From positions 12,954 through 76,953 of the forward strand of contig JAZLDV010000044.1 of assembly GCA_045614925.1 (NCBI GenBank): 64,000 nt of DNA, read 5' to 3'. Positions 9,110-16,368 of the stretch are shown one piece after another. This DNA comes from JAZLDV01 sp045614925 (GTDB lineage: Bacteria > Bacillota_I > Bacilli_A > Erysipelotrichales > Coprobacillaceae). Position numbers and translations under genes: made by a program. The notes beneath the pieces were generated by a model. It searched no databases. It was not told where the DNA came from and saw only the letters and a list, made by a program, of their open reading frames with translations. The stretch's first letter is position 1. Each line of letters opens with the position of its first letter.

Positions 9110-10156
9110 ATGAATCGTATCATAGGTATAAATTTAGGAAGTATGAATTGTTGTGTTTGTGCCTGCAAGGATAATAAAATGATTATTATACCAAATAGTG
9201 AAGGGTATAATGTTACACCATCAGTCATGTCCTACAATAAAGATAATGAATTGTTAATTGGTGTACAAGCAAAAAGACAGTCATTAATCAATATTGAAAA
9301 TACTTCTTCTTTATTAGAAAATTATTTAAATGATAACCAATCAGATATAAATCAAACATTATTAAAAAGACTCATAGAAAATTCTTCACAATATTTATCA
9401 GATCAAATAAATGAAGTTGTATTGGCACTGCCTTATATTGATCGTAATGATTATTCTAAATTGTGTGAACCATTAGGTATAAAAGTAAAACAAACTATTA
9501 GTGAATCTGAAGCGATTGCTTTAGCTTATCAGCAAGATCATAATGATGAAATCATTATGATTGTCAATTTAGATGAAGCCTTTTATCATGTTTCAATTGC
9601 AGAAATAGAAAAAGATGGAGTTGAAATACTGAGTGAGCAAAGTATTGATTTAAAAGGATATGATTTTACTCAATGTATAAGTGATTATCTTGTAGAAAAT
9701 TTTTTAGAAGTTCATAACATTGATTTAAGTCATGATTATATTGCATTAAAAAGAATATATGATTCTGCTAATAAGGCAAAAAAAGAGTTATCTTCTTCTT
9801 TGTCTTCACGCATTTTGATCCCTTATATCCAAACAAACAAATTTGGTCCTATCAATCTGGATGTTACATTAATGCGATCTAAGTTTAATCATATTTGCAG
9901 ACATTTAATTTCAAAACTGCAGATACCTATATTTAATGCATTGAATGAAGCAAGGTTATTGCCTGGAGAAATAGATCGTATATTATTAGTTGGAGGAAGT
10001 ACTCGTATTCCTATTATTCAAGACAAGATAAAAGAAATTGTAGGAATTATGCCTTCTTCTATTTTAAATAATAATGAGTCTATTGCTTTAGGGGCAGCAA
10101 TATTAGCTAATGATTTAGCATTTATAAAAAAATATAAAGATAAAAATCCAAAATAA
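9110..10156 (+). CDS. Degenerate Hsp70-like protein (nucleotide-binding domain only)
   Basis: A 348-residue Hsp70/actin-fold protein lacking the substrate-binding domain of DnaK (about 640 residues). Phosphate loop 1 reads GINLGSMNCC where DnaK has GIDLGTTNSC, so the Mg-coordinating Asp8 is Asn. Phosphate loop 2 reads NLDEAFYH instead of DLGGGTFD, removing the glycines, the catalytic Thr and the Asp. The lysine in AKRQ (DnaK Lys70), the ESEAIALAY helix and the adenosine motif VGGSTRIP are kept. It may therefore bind nucleotide without hydrolysing it. The start at 9110 is chosen for AGAGGTGA upstream; a GTG at 9092 in frame is less likely. It is paired with the zinc-ribbon membrane protein. 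Confidence 0.85.
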   Translation: MNRIIGINLGSMNCCVCACKDNKMIIIPNSEGYNVTPSVMSYNKDNELLIGVQAKRQSLINIENTSSLLENYLNDNQSDINQTLLKRLIENSSQYLSDQINEVVLALPYIDRNDYSKLCEPLGIKVKQTISESEAIALAYQQDHNDEIIMIVNLDEAFYHVSIAEIEKDGVEILSEQSIDLKGYDFTQCISDYLVENFLEVHNIDLSHDYIALKRIYDSANKAKKELSSSLSSRILIPYIQTNKFGPINLDVTLMRSKFNHICRHLISKLQIPIFNALNEARLLPGEIDRILLVGGSTRIPIIQDKIKEIVGIMPSSILNNNESIALGAAILANDLAFIKKYKDKNPK

Positions 10157-10170
10157 TATTGGATTTTTTT
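10142..10170 (+). terminator. Intrinsic terminator after the Hsp70-like gene
   Basis: Stem AAAAATCCA / TGGATTTTT with a 9-base loop and two further T. It overlaps the Hsp70-like stop region and ends just before the Shine-Dalgarno of the next gene, so some readthrough is plausible. Confidence 0.7.
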
Positions 10171-10185
10171 CGTAAGGAGAAATAT

Positions 10186-10707
10186 ATGTATATAGAAAGT
10201 GAAAGATTAATTATAAGACCATATACTTTAAATGATATAGAAGATTTGTATCAGATTATATCAGATAAAGAAACAATGAAATATTTTAATAATGTATATA
10301 ATAGAGAAAGAACACGTTATTGGATTGAATGGAGTATCAATCATTATAATAACTATGGATATTCTTTTTGTGCAGTTATTTTAAAAGAAAATAATAAAAT
10401 GATTGGTAATTGTGGTTTAACGATGCAAAATATAAATGGAACAATGTGTCCAGAAATAGGGTATCATATTAACAAGCATTACTGGAGACAAGGAATTGGC
10501 AGTGAGGCTGCAAAAATGGTGAGAGATTGGGCGTTTTTAAATACACCTTATAATGAATTATATTCTTATATGAGTGAAAATAATATTCCTTCTAGTAAAG
10601 TTGCAATTCAAAATGGTATGTCACTTTCTGGCAAATATCAAGAAGAGGGTATAACTTATCTTATATATAAAATCACAAGGACAGAGTGGGAAAATGTGAA
10701 CAAATGA
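10186..10707 (+). CDS. GNAT family N-acetyltransferase (RimJ/RimL-like)
   Basis: A 173-residue acetyltransferase with the RimJ/RimL opening ESERLIIRPYTLNDIED, the beta-4 strand EIGYHI and the acetyl-CoA loop WRQGIGSEAA. Members acetylate ribosomal-protein N-termini or small amines; the substrate here is unknown. AAGGAG 8 bases upstream fixes the ATG at 10186; the frame extends upstream only into the preceding terminator. It ends with TGA, which confirms that UGA is a stop codon in this organism. Confidence 0.88.
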   Translation: MYIESERLIIRPYTLNDIEDLYQIISDKETMKYFNNVYNRERTRYWIEWSINHYNNYGYSFCAVILKENNKMIGNCGLTMQNINGTMCPEIGYHINKHYWRQGIGSEAAKMVRDWAFLNTPYNELYSYMSENNIPSSKVAIQNGMSLSGKYQEEGITYLIYKITRTEWENVNK

Positions 10708-10811
10708 TAAGTTATTCACATTTTGTGGATAATTATACACATTGTGTGTAACAATAATATAATGTGAATAACTTTGTGAATAAATATCAAAATATAATAA
10801 AGTTACTCACA
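10695..10811. promoter_or_regulatory. Cluster of DnaA-box-like sites upstream of murI
   Basis: Within about 115 bases there are five 9-mers matching TTATNCACA: TTATTCACA at 10712 (+), TTATCCACA at 10724-10732 (-, perfect consensus), TTATACACA at 10733 (+), and TTATTCACA at 10763-10771 and 10775-10783 (both -). Three further sites have one mismatch: 10695-10703 (-), 10743-10751 (-) and 10803-10811 (+). The stretch 10781-10801 between sites is almost pure A/T. No dnaA or dnaN is in the window, so this looks like a DnaA-binding cluster outside the usual oriC locus. It might instead titrate DnaA or regulate murI. Confidence 0.7.
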
Positions 10812-10873
10812 AATAGTATGACAGTTCTTTTCATAAATAAAAAAATAGAGTAAAATAGATTCAGGTGATATAG

Positions 10874-11644
10874 ATGAAAATAGGTATTTTTGATTCTGGT
10901 ATTGGTGGTTTAAGTGTATTGTATGAAGCAATGCAAAGATATCCACATGCTAGTTACATTTATTATGCGGATAAAAAGAATGTTCCATATGGTGAAAAAA
11001 CAAGAGAACAGGTTTTAGAATATGTAAAAGAGATTTTTGATTTTTTAATTGATAAAGGTTGTGATGCAATTGTTATCGCTTGTAATACAGCAACTTCTGT
11101 AGCAACAAAACAATTAAGAAGTACATATCCTATTCCAATTATTGGAATGGAACCAGCGGTTAAAAAAGCTGTTGAACTATATAGACATACAAATAAAAGA
11201 ATATTAGTTGCAGCAACCCCAATTACCATTACGGGAGATAAATTAAATAAATTAATAGAATCATTGAACTATGATTATATAGATACAATAGCCTTACCAA
11301 TGCTTGTACGTTTTGCAGAAAAAGGTGATTTTGATTCTTTAGAAGTTAAGCAATATTTACATGATATATTTAAGGATTATAAATTTAATGATTATGAAGC
11401 CATTGTATTAGGTTGTACTCATTTTAATTATTTTAAAAAGGAATTAAAGGCTTTATTTGGTGATCATATTCATTTTGTTGATGGAAATCAGGGAACAATA
11501 AATCATTTATTGAGTCAATTAGATTTAAAACAAGAGTCACATCATTTAGATATTTATTATTCTAAAGAGAAAATAAATGATGAAGAATTGAATAATATTC
11601 AAGTATATTTTAATAAATTAGATGAAGTTTATAATATCTTATAA
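10874..11644 (+). CDS. murI: Glutamate racemase
   Basis: A 256-residue racemase converting L- to D-glutamate for peptidoglycan. The N-terminal IGIFDSGIGGLSVL is the family signature. The two catalytic cysteines lie in ACNTATS and GCTHF, each at the usual position in its half of the pseudo-symmetric fold. AGGTGAT precedes the ATG at close to ideal spacing, and a weak -10 (TAAAAT) is at 10851. The upstream 166-base gap is filled mainly by DnaA-box-like sites, which would place DnaA next to the murI promoter. Confidence 0.95.
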   Translation: MKIGIFDSGIGGLSVLYEAMQRYPHASYIYYADKKNVPYGEKTREQVLEYVKEIFDFLIDKGCDAIVIACNTATSVATKQLRSTYPIPIIGMEPAVKKAVELYRHTNKRILVAATPITITGDKLNKLIESLNYDYIDTIALPMLVRFAEKGDFDSLEVKQYLHDIFKDYKFNDYEAIVLGCTHFNYFKKELKALFGDHIHFVDGNQGTINHLLSQLDLKQESHHLDIYYSKEKINDEELNNIQVYFNKLDEVYNIL

Positions 11645-11691
11645 ATTATGTAACTTTTGAATTGATGATTTAAATTAGAAAGGAATATATT

Positions 11692-12015
11692 ATGATCAAT
11701 ATATTTAATAAAGACAAAAATGTTATTAGTGCAAAAAAAGCAAAAGAAATGATGGATACAAGTGATGTTGTTGTGATAGATGTAAGAGAAGAACATGAAT
11801 ATAAAAATGGTCATGTTAAAAATGCTCTTTTAATACCATTAGACACTATAGGTCAAAATAAAGACATTATGCCAAGTTTAGATAAAACATTACTTGTGTA
11901 TTGTAGAAGCGGTAGAAGAAGTAAAAAAGGAGCAGAACAGTTTAGAAAACTAGGATATCAATCTGTATATGATTTTGGTGGGATTCTAGATTGGCCATAT
12001 GAAATAGAAAAATAA
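11692..12015 (+). CDS. Rhodanese-like domain protein
   Basis: A 107-residue single rhodanese domain of the small GlpE/PspE-like type. It contains VIDVREEHEYKNGHV (CH2A-type motif) and the active-site loop YCRSGRRS, whose cysteine would carry persulfide sulfur. The probable role is sulfur transfer or persulfide handling. AGAAAGGA precedes the ATG. It overlaps the next acetyltransferase gene by one base (TAATG), indicating coupling. The sulfur donor and acceptor are unknown. Confidence 0.9.
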   Translation: MINIFNKDKNVISAKKAKEMMDTSDVVVIDVREEHEYKNGHVKNALLIPLDTIGQNKDIMPSLDKTLLVYCRSGRRSKKGAEQFRKLGYQSVYDFGGILDWPYEIEK

Positions 12016-12530
12016 TGATTAAAATAGATTTAACAGATTTTGATGAAGCATATCAGATATTAGAACAATCATTTATTCCTTCAGAACTTAGACCATATGA
12101 TTACATGAAATTGTTATTTATGAATAATGAATTTTCTATTTATGCTTATAAATATGAACATAAAATTTTAAGTGTTATGATTGTATGGGAATTTGATAGA
12201 TATGTATATGTAGAAAATTTTGCAACAAAAGAACATATGAGAGGTCAAGGCATTGGTACTAAGATGTTACAATATTTAAAGGAGATATATTCTAAGCAAA
12301 TAATAGTTTTAGAAGTTGAACCTCCTTTAACTGATTATGAAATAAAAAGAATAGAATTCTATAAACGAAATGAGTTCTGTTTTAATGATTTTCATTATGT
12401 ACAGCCAGTACTTAGACCGAATTATCCTCAAGTAAATTTACATCTGATGTCATATCCATATCAATTAAATAATAATCAGACTAAAGAAATTAAAAACATA
12501 TTGTTTAAAAATGTATATAAAGTGAAGTAA
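12015..12530 (+). CDS. GNAT family N-acetyltransferase
   Basis: A 171-residue GNAT protein. The acetyl-CoA loop MRGQGIGTKML is near residue 77, preceded by the VENFATKEHM strand. A C-terminal extension with several tyrosines and prolines may form the acceptor site. The start codon overlaps the stop of the rhodanese gene (TAATG). The substrate is unknown. A terminator whose left arm includes the last codons ends the transcript. Confidence 0.85.
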   Translation: MIKIDLTDFDEAYQILEQSFIPSELRPYDYMKLLFMNNEFSIYAYKYEHKILSVMIVWEFDRYVYVENFATKEHMRGQGIGTKMLQYLKEIYSKQIIVLEVEPPLTDYEIKRIEFYKRNEFCFNDFHYVQPVLRPNYPQVNLHLMSYPYQLNNNQTKEIKNILFKNVYKVK

Positions 12531-12550
12531 ATGTGTACTTCACTTTTTTT
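12519..12550 (+). terminator. Intrinsic terminator after the rhodanese-GNAT pair
   Basis: 11-bp stem AAAGTGAAGTA / TACTTCACTTT with a 6-base loop and T-run. Confidence 0.9.
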
Positions 12551-12562
12551 TATGTTTATGAT

Positions 12563-12590
12563 TTGATATGTAAAAAAATTAGTATATAAT
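12563..12590 (+). promoter_or_regulatory. Promoter of the copA-csoR operon
   Basis: TTGATA and TATAAT with a 16-base spacer. The predicted transcription start falls within or next to the CsoR operator. Confidence 0.75.
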
Positions 12591-12601
12591 AGAATTGTAT
12601 A

Positions 12602-12615
12602 CCCCCTATAGGGGG
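12602..12615. promoter_or_regulatory. CsoR operator
   Basis: A perfect 14-bp palindrome CCCCCTATAGGGGG lies directly downstream of the copA -10 box. GC-rich inverted repeats of this form are the known binding sites of copper-sensing CsoR repressors. csoR is the last gene of this operon, so the circuit is autoregulated. Confidence 0.88.
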
Positions 12616-12628
12616 AGAGGGAGATTGT

Positions 12629-15103
12629 ATGAAAAAAAGATTTGATGTTATTGGAATGAGCTGTAGTGCATGCAGTGCCCATGTTGAAAAAGCAGTTAGT
12701 TCTTTAAATGGTATAAATGATGTTAATGTAAATCTTTTAACGCATTCTATGAATGTTGATTATGATGAAAATATAATCAATGATTTACAAATTATAAAAT
12801 CTGTTGAAGATGCAGGATATTTTGCTAAATTACAAAATGAAAAAATGGAAACTAAAAAAGAAGACGATTTAAAAAAACGTAAACAATCATTGATATTATC
12901 TTTTGTTTTTCTTATTCCGTTGTTTTATATTTCAATGGGACATATGATTGGCTTCCCACTACCTTCTTTATTAACTCAAAAAGAAGGTATGCTGATTTAT
13001 GCATTATTGCAATTATATCTTGTTATTCCTATTATTTTTATTAATAGACATTATTTTATTAGAGGGTTTAAAGCATTAAAAAATAAATCACCTAATATGG
13101 ATACATTAATTGCAATGGGATCATTTTTTGCATTCTTTTATAGTAGTTATGCATTATTTATGATGGCTTTTTATTTAGGTAGAGGTAACTTAGAAATTGT
13201 TCATGATTTTATGATGAAACTTTATTTTGAATCGTCAGGTATGATTCTTACTTTAATATCATTGGGTAAATATTTAGAAGCGAAATCTAAGAAAAAAACA
13301 AGTGAGGCAATAGAAAAACTTATGGGGCTTATGCCAACTTGTGCAACAGTGATTAAGGATGGTCAGGAAGTTATTGTTTCTATTGATGACCTTAAAGTTG
13401 GTGATATTGTTGTTGTGAAATCTGGACAGATTATTCCAATGGATGGAATTATTGTAAAAGGGAACTGTTCGGTTGATGAATCTATGATAACAGGAGAAAG
13501 TTTACCAGTAGATAAGGGTATTTGTGATACTGTTATTGGTGCGACAGTTAATTTTGAAGGATATGTTCATATTGAAATAACAAAAACGAAAGAAAATGCT
13601 GTTTTATCAAAAATAATTGAATTAGTAGAAGAAGCAAGTTCTTCTAAGGCACCAATTGCATCATTAGCTGATCATATCAGTGGTATTTTTGTACCAGCTG
13701 TTATGTTTATTTCAATTGTTACATTTATATTATGGATGAGTGTTGGTAAGCAAAGTTTTCATTTTGCTTTAACTTGTGCAATATCTGTTTTAGTTATTTC
13801 TTGTCCTTGTGCTTTAGGATTAGCGACTCCAACAGCAATTATGGTGGGTACTGGTAAAGGTGCTCAATTAGGAATTTTAATTAAATCCGCAGAATATTTA
13901 GAAACATTGTCTAAGTGTGATACAATTGTATTAGATAAAACAGGAACAATTACAAAAGGTGAATTACAGGTTACTCATGTTTATCCTATTCACTTATCTA
14001 AAGATGAATTGTTAAAAGCAGCAGCTTTATTAGAAAACTGTTCTTCACATCCTTTAGCTAAAGCAATTATGAATTATATTCATAGTCACAATATTTTAAT
14101 AGAAGAATGTGATTCTTTTGAAAATTATAATGGTAAAGGAATAGTTGCTTATAAAGATGGTATATGCTATCTGACAGGAAATAAAAAATTGTTGGATGAA
14201 TATGGTATTGATTATTCTTCTTCTATAAAACTTGTTGAAACATTAGCTAAAGAAGGAAAAACGCCTTTATATTATGCTAAGAATAAGACATTAATAGGAT
14301 TGATTGTTGTGAGTGATGTAATTAAAGAAACAAGTGAACAGGCAATTGGCTTTTTAAAGCAACAAGGATTAGATGTATATATGTTATCTGGTGATCACAA
14401 ATTAACTGCTGAAGCAATAGGAAATCAATTAGGAATTAAGGCAATAGGAGAAGTGTTACCTGCTGATAAAGAAAAACATGTCAGATTGTTAAAAGAACAG
14501 GGACATAAAGTCATAATGGTTGGAGATGGGATTAATGATGCTCCTGCTTTAACAAGTGCTGATGTTGGTATAGCAATGACTTCTGGTAGTGATATTGCGA
14601 TTGAAAGTGCGGATATAGTGTTGATGAAAAATGATCTAATGGATATTGTAACGTCAATTGAACTAAGTCATAGTGTTATAAAAAATATTAAGGAAAATCT
14701 ATTCTGGGCTTTCTTCTATAATGTGATTGGCATTCCATTTGCTGCAGGAGTATTTTATCCATTATTCCATGTTTTATTGGATCCGATGTTTGGAGCTGCA
14801 GCTATGTCGCTAAGTTCTGTATTTGTAGTAAGTAATGCGCTAAGATTAAGATTTTTTAAACCAAAATATAAAATAGTAAAAAAGGAGAGAAAAGTGATGA
14901 AAAAAGTAATGAAAATTGAAGGTATGATGTGTAAAAGATGTGAAGCACACGTAAGTAAAGCATTAAATGCAATTGAAGGAATTGAAGCAAAAGTTGTATT
15001 AGAAGATAATTGTGCTTATATTGAAAGTGAAAATGAAATTGATGAAGTAATGCTTACACATGTAATTGTAGAAGAAGGATATGAAGTTGTAGGTTTTGAA
15101 TAA
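12629..15103 (+). CDS. copA: Copper-exporting P1B-type ATPase with C-terminal CopZ-like domain
   Basis: An 824-residue Cu(I) exporter. Domain order: N-terminal HMA domain with C12-x2-C15 (GMSCSAC), transmembrane segments, actuator loop with TGES, the CPC metal site in SCPCALG, the DKTGT phosphorylation site, HP motif in SSHPLAKA, and GDGINDAP. Unusually, a second HMA domain (residues about 757-824, GMMCKRC) follows the last transmembrane region and looks like the separate chaperone CopZ. An in-frame ATG at 14897 has AAAGGAG 8-9 bases upstream, so free CopZ may also be made. The gene is controlled by the CsoR operator and overlaps csoR by one base. Confidence 0.95.
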   Translation: MKKRFDVIGMSCSACSAHVEKAVSSLNGINDVNVNLLTHSMNVDYDENIINDLQIIKSVEDAGYFAKLQNEKMETKKEDDLKKRKQSLILSFVFLIPLFYISMGHMIGFPLPSLLTQKEGMLIYALLQLYLVIPIIFINRHYFIRGFKALKNKSPNMDTLIAMGSFFAFFYSSYALFMMAFYLGRGNLEIVHDFMMKLYFESSGMILTLISLGKYLEAKSKKKTSEAIEKLMGLMPTCATVIKDGQEVIVSIDDLKVGDIVVVKSGQIIPMDGIIVKGNCSVDESMITGESLPVDKGICDTVIGATVNFEGYVHIEITKTKENAVLSKIIELVEEASSSKAPIASLADHISGIFVPAVMFISIVTFILWMSVGKQSFHFALTCAISVLVISCPCALGLATPTAIMVGTGKGAQLGILIKSAEYLETLSKCDTIVLDKTGTITKGELQVTHVYPIHLSKDELLKAAALLENCSSHPLAKAIMNYIHSHNILIEECDSFENYNGKGIVAYKDGICYLTGNKKLLDEYGIDYSSSIKLVETLAKEGKTPLYYAKNKTLIGLIVVSDVIKETSEQAIGFLKQQGLDVYMLSGDHKLTAEAIGNQLGIKAIGEVLPADKEKHVRLLKEQGHKVIMVGDGINDAPALTSADVGIAMTSGSDIAIESADIVLMKNDLMDIVTSIELSHSVIKNIKENLFWAFFYNVIGIPFAAGVFYPLFHVLLDPMFGAAAMSLSSVFVVSNALRLRFFKPKYKIVKKERKVMKKVMKIEGMMCKRCEAHVSKALNAIEGIEAKVVLEDNCAYIESENEIDEVMLTHVIVEEGYEVVGFE
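14897..15103 (+). CDS. copZ: Possible internal start producing a free CopZ-like copper chaperone
   Basis: An in-frame ATG at residue 757 of CopA opens a 68-residue HMA domain with the copper-binding GMMCKRC motif, the size and layout of CopZ. AAAAAAGGAGAG ends 7 bases before the ATG, a Shine-Dalgarno as strong as any in the window. This sits inside the copA reading frame. A separate product is inferred, not shown. Confidence 0.5.
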   Translation: MKKVMKIEGMMCKRCEAHVSKALNAIEGIEAKVVLEDNCAYIESENEIDEVMLTHVIVEEGYEVVGFE

Positions 15104-15366
15104 TGATGGCAGATCATAAAGAAGTTAAACGTTTATTAAAAACTGCAAGAGGGCAGATTGATGGAATATTAAAAATGATTGATGAAGATCGTTATTGTAT
15201 TGATATTTCTCATCAGCTTTCTTCAACTGAGTCAATCATTAAAAAAGCAAACAAAGAAGTTCTTTTATCGCATATGAAACATTGTGTTGCTCATGCAATA
15301 GAAGAAGGTCATGGCCAAGAAAAAATTGATGAATTAATTGACATGATGAATAAATTAATAAAATAA
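15103..15366 (+). CDS. csoR: Copper-sensing transcriptional repressor CsoR
   Basis: An 87-residue all-helical DNA-binding repressor of the CsoR/RcnR family. The Cu(I) ligands C32, H57 and C61 have exactly the spacing of the C-H-C set of copper sensors. The arginine-rich first helix (KRLLKTARGQIDG) is the DNA-binding face. Cu(I) binding releases it from the GC-rich palindrome upstream of copA. Its start overlaps the copA stop (TAATG), so repressor and exporter are made together. Confidence 0.95.
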   Translation: MMADHKEVKRLLKTARGQIDGILKMIDEDRYCIDISHQLSSTESIIKKANKEVLLSHMKHCVAHAIEEGHGQEKIDELIDMMNKLIK

Positions 15367-15370
15367 TAAG

Positions 15371-15400
15371 AATACACAACATAAAATGTTGTGTATTTTT
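15371..15400 (+). terminator. Intrinsic terminator of the copper operon
   Basis: 12-bp stem AATACACAACAT / ATGTTGTGTATT with loop AAA and T-run. Confidence 0.92.
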
Positions 15401-15422
15401 AAAATGATGTGAGGTGGTTACG

Positions 15423-16280
15423 ATGAAAAAAGAATGTTTTGAGTGTAATAGAAAAACAGTATCTAAACTTTCAAGTGTTATACATATAAATGATGAAGAT
15501 CAGGCTCATCTAAATAGTTATGTTAATAACTATTTAGATAGTGTTGATATGAATAGGTCTAATCCAGATATTATGGGTGATATATACCAATATTTAAGAC
15601 ATTATCTTAAAATTCATGATCCTTATTATGACATAAAGAAAAACTATAATGAATATGTATTAACTATGTATAAAGATTTAATAGAATATACTGATAAAAG
15701 TGAAAATCCTATTTATGAAGCTTTAATACTTGCGATTAAAGGTAATCTTATAGATTTTGGGGCAAAACATAGTTTTGATTATGACATGTTAAAAGAACTT
15801 TTATTTACAGATATTCAATTAACGATTGATGATTCAAATATGTTATTTGATAAATTATCTGAGAGTTCGTCATTGTTATATTTAAGTGATAACTGTGGTG
15901 AAATTATTTTAGATCTTTTATTTATGCATTATATACATCTTTGTTATCCAAGATTAAAAATAACTCTTGCACTAAGAGATCAGCCTATTATTAATGATGT
16001 GTGTATGAGTGATGTGGATTCTCTTTTAATTCCTGACTATATAGAGGTTATAAGTAACTCTTTATCAACACCAGGTTATATTTATGAAAAATCCTCTGAT
16101 GATATGAAACATGTATTTGATAATAGCGATGTTGTTATTAGTAAGGGACAAGGAAATTTTGAAGGACTAACTGGATGTCATAAAGAGGATTTGTATTATC
16201 TATTTATGGCTAAATGTGATATTGTTTCTTCTATGCTTAATGTAGAAACTATGAGTATTGTATGTAAGAAAAACAAATAA
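15423..16280 (+). CDS. DUF89 (damage-control phosphatase-like) family protein
   Basis: A 285-residue protein of the DUF89/ARMT1-like fold. The N-terminal CFEC motif (residues 5-8) marks the prokaryotic subfamily. The metal/phosphate site is recognisable in DNCGE near the middle and KGQGNFE near the C-terminus. Characterised members are metal-dependent phosphatases that hydrolyse damaged phosphometabolites; the substrate here is unknown. GAGGTGG precedes the ATG at 15423; a GTG nine bases upstream overlaps it. The gene lies alone between the copper operon terminator and the htpG promoter. Confidence 0.85.
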   Translation: MKKECFECNRKTVSKLSSVIHINDEDQAHLNSYVNNYLDSVDMNRSNPDIMGDIYQYLRHYLKIHDPYYDIKKNYNEYVLTMYKDLIEYTDKSENPIYEALILAIKGNLIDFGAKHSFDYDMLKELLFTDIQLTIDDSNMLFDKLSESSSLLYLSDNCGEIILDLLFMHYIHLCYPRLKITLALRDQPIINDVCMSDVDSLLIPDYIEVISNSLSTPGYIYEKSSDDMKHVFDNSDVVISKGQGNFEGLTGCHKEDLYYLFMAKCDIVSSMLNVETMSIVCKKNK

Positions 16281-16307
16281 TTAGCACTCATTACTTGACT
16301 ATGCTAA
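16281..16307. promoter_or_regulatory. CIRCE-like element 1 (HrcA operator) overlapping the htpG -35
   Basis: TTAGCACTC, nine bases, then CTATGCTAA. The left arm is a perfect CIRCE half and the right arm keeps TGCTAA (6 of 9). It covers the -35 box. Confidence 0.65.
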
Positions 16308-16323
16308 GACTAAAGAGTAATAT
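16295..16323 (+). promoter_or_regulatory. Sigma-A-type promoter of htpG
   Basis: TTGACT and TAATAT separated by 17 bases, lying between and within the two CIRCE-like elements. Confidence 0.75.
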
Positions 16324-16327
16324 ATAT

Positions 16328-16354
16328 TTAGCACATTGAATAAAAGAGTGCTAA
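16328..16354. promoter_or_regulatory. CIRCE element 2 (HrcA operator) at the htpG transcription start
   Basis: TTAGCACAT, nine bases, then GAGTGCTAA. The right arm is perfect and the left matches 7 of 9. It is just downstream of the -10 box and ends before the Shine-Dalgarno AAAGGAG. Confidence 0.88.
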
Positions 16355-16368
16355 AAGGAGATTAAAAT

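Noticed and set aside
10695..10811. Calling the DnaA-box cluster the chromosomal origin
   Set aside because: dnaA, dnaN, rpmH and other origin genes are absent, and strand bias of genes does not switch here. Only a binding cluster is supported.
16281..16354. A single CIRCE made of the outermost perfect halves TTAGCACTC and GAGTGCTAA
   Set aside because: Their spacer is 56 bases rather than nine. Each half pairs better with a degraded partner at exactly nine bases, so two elements are called.
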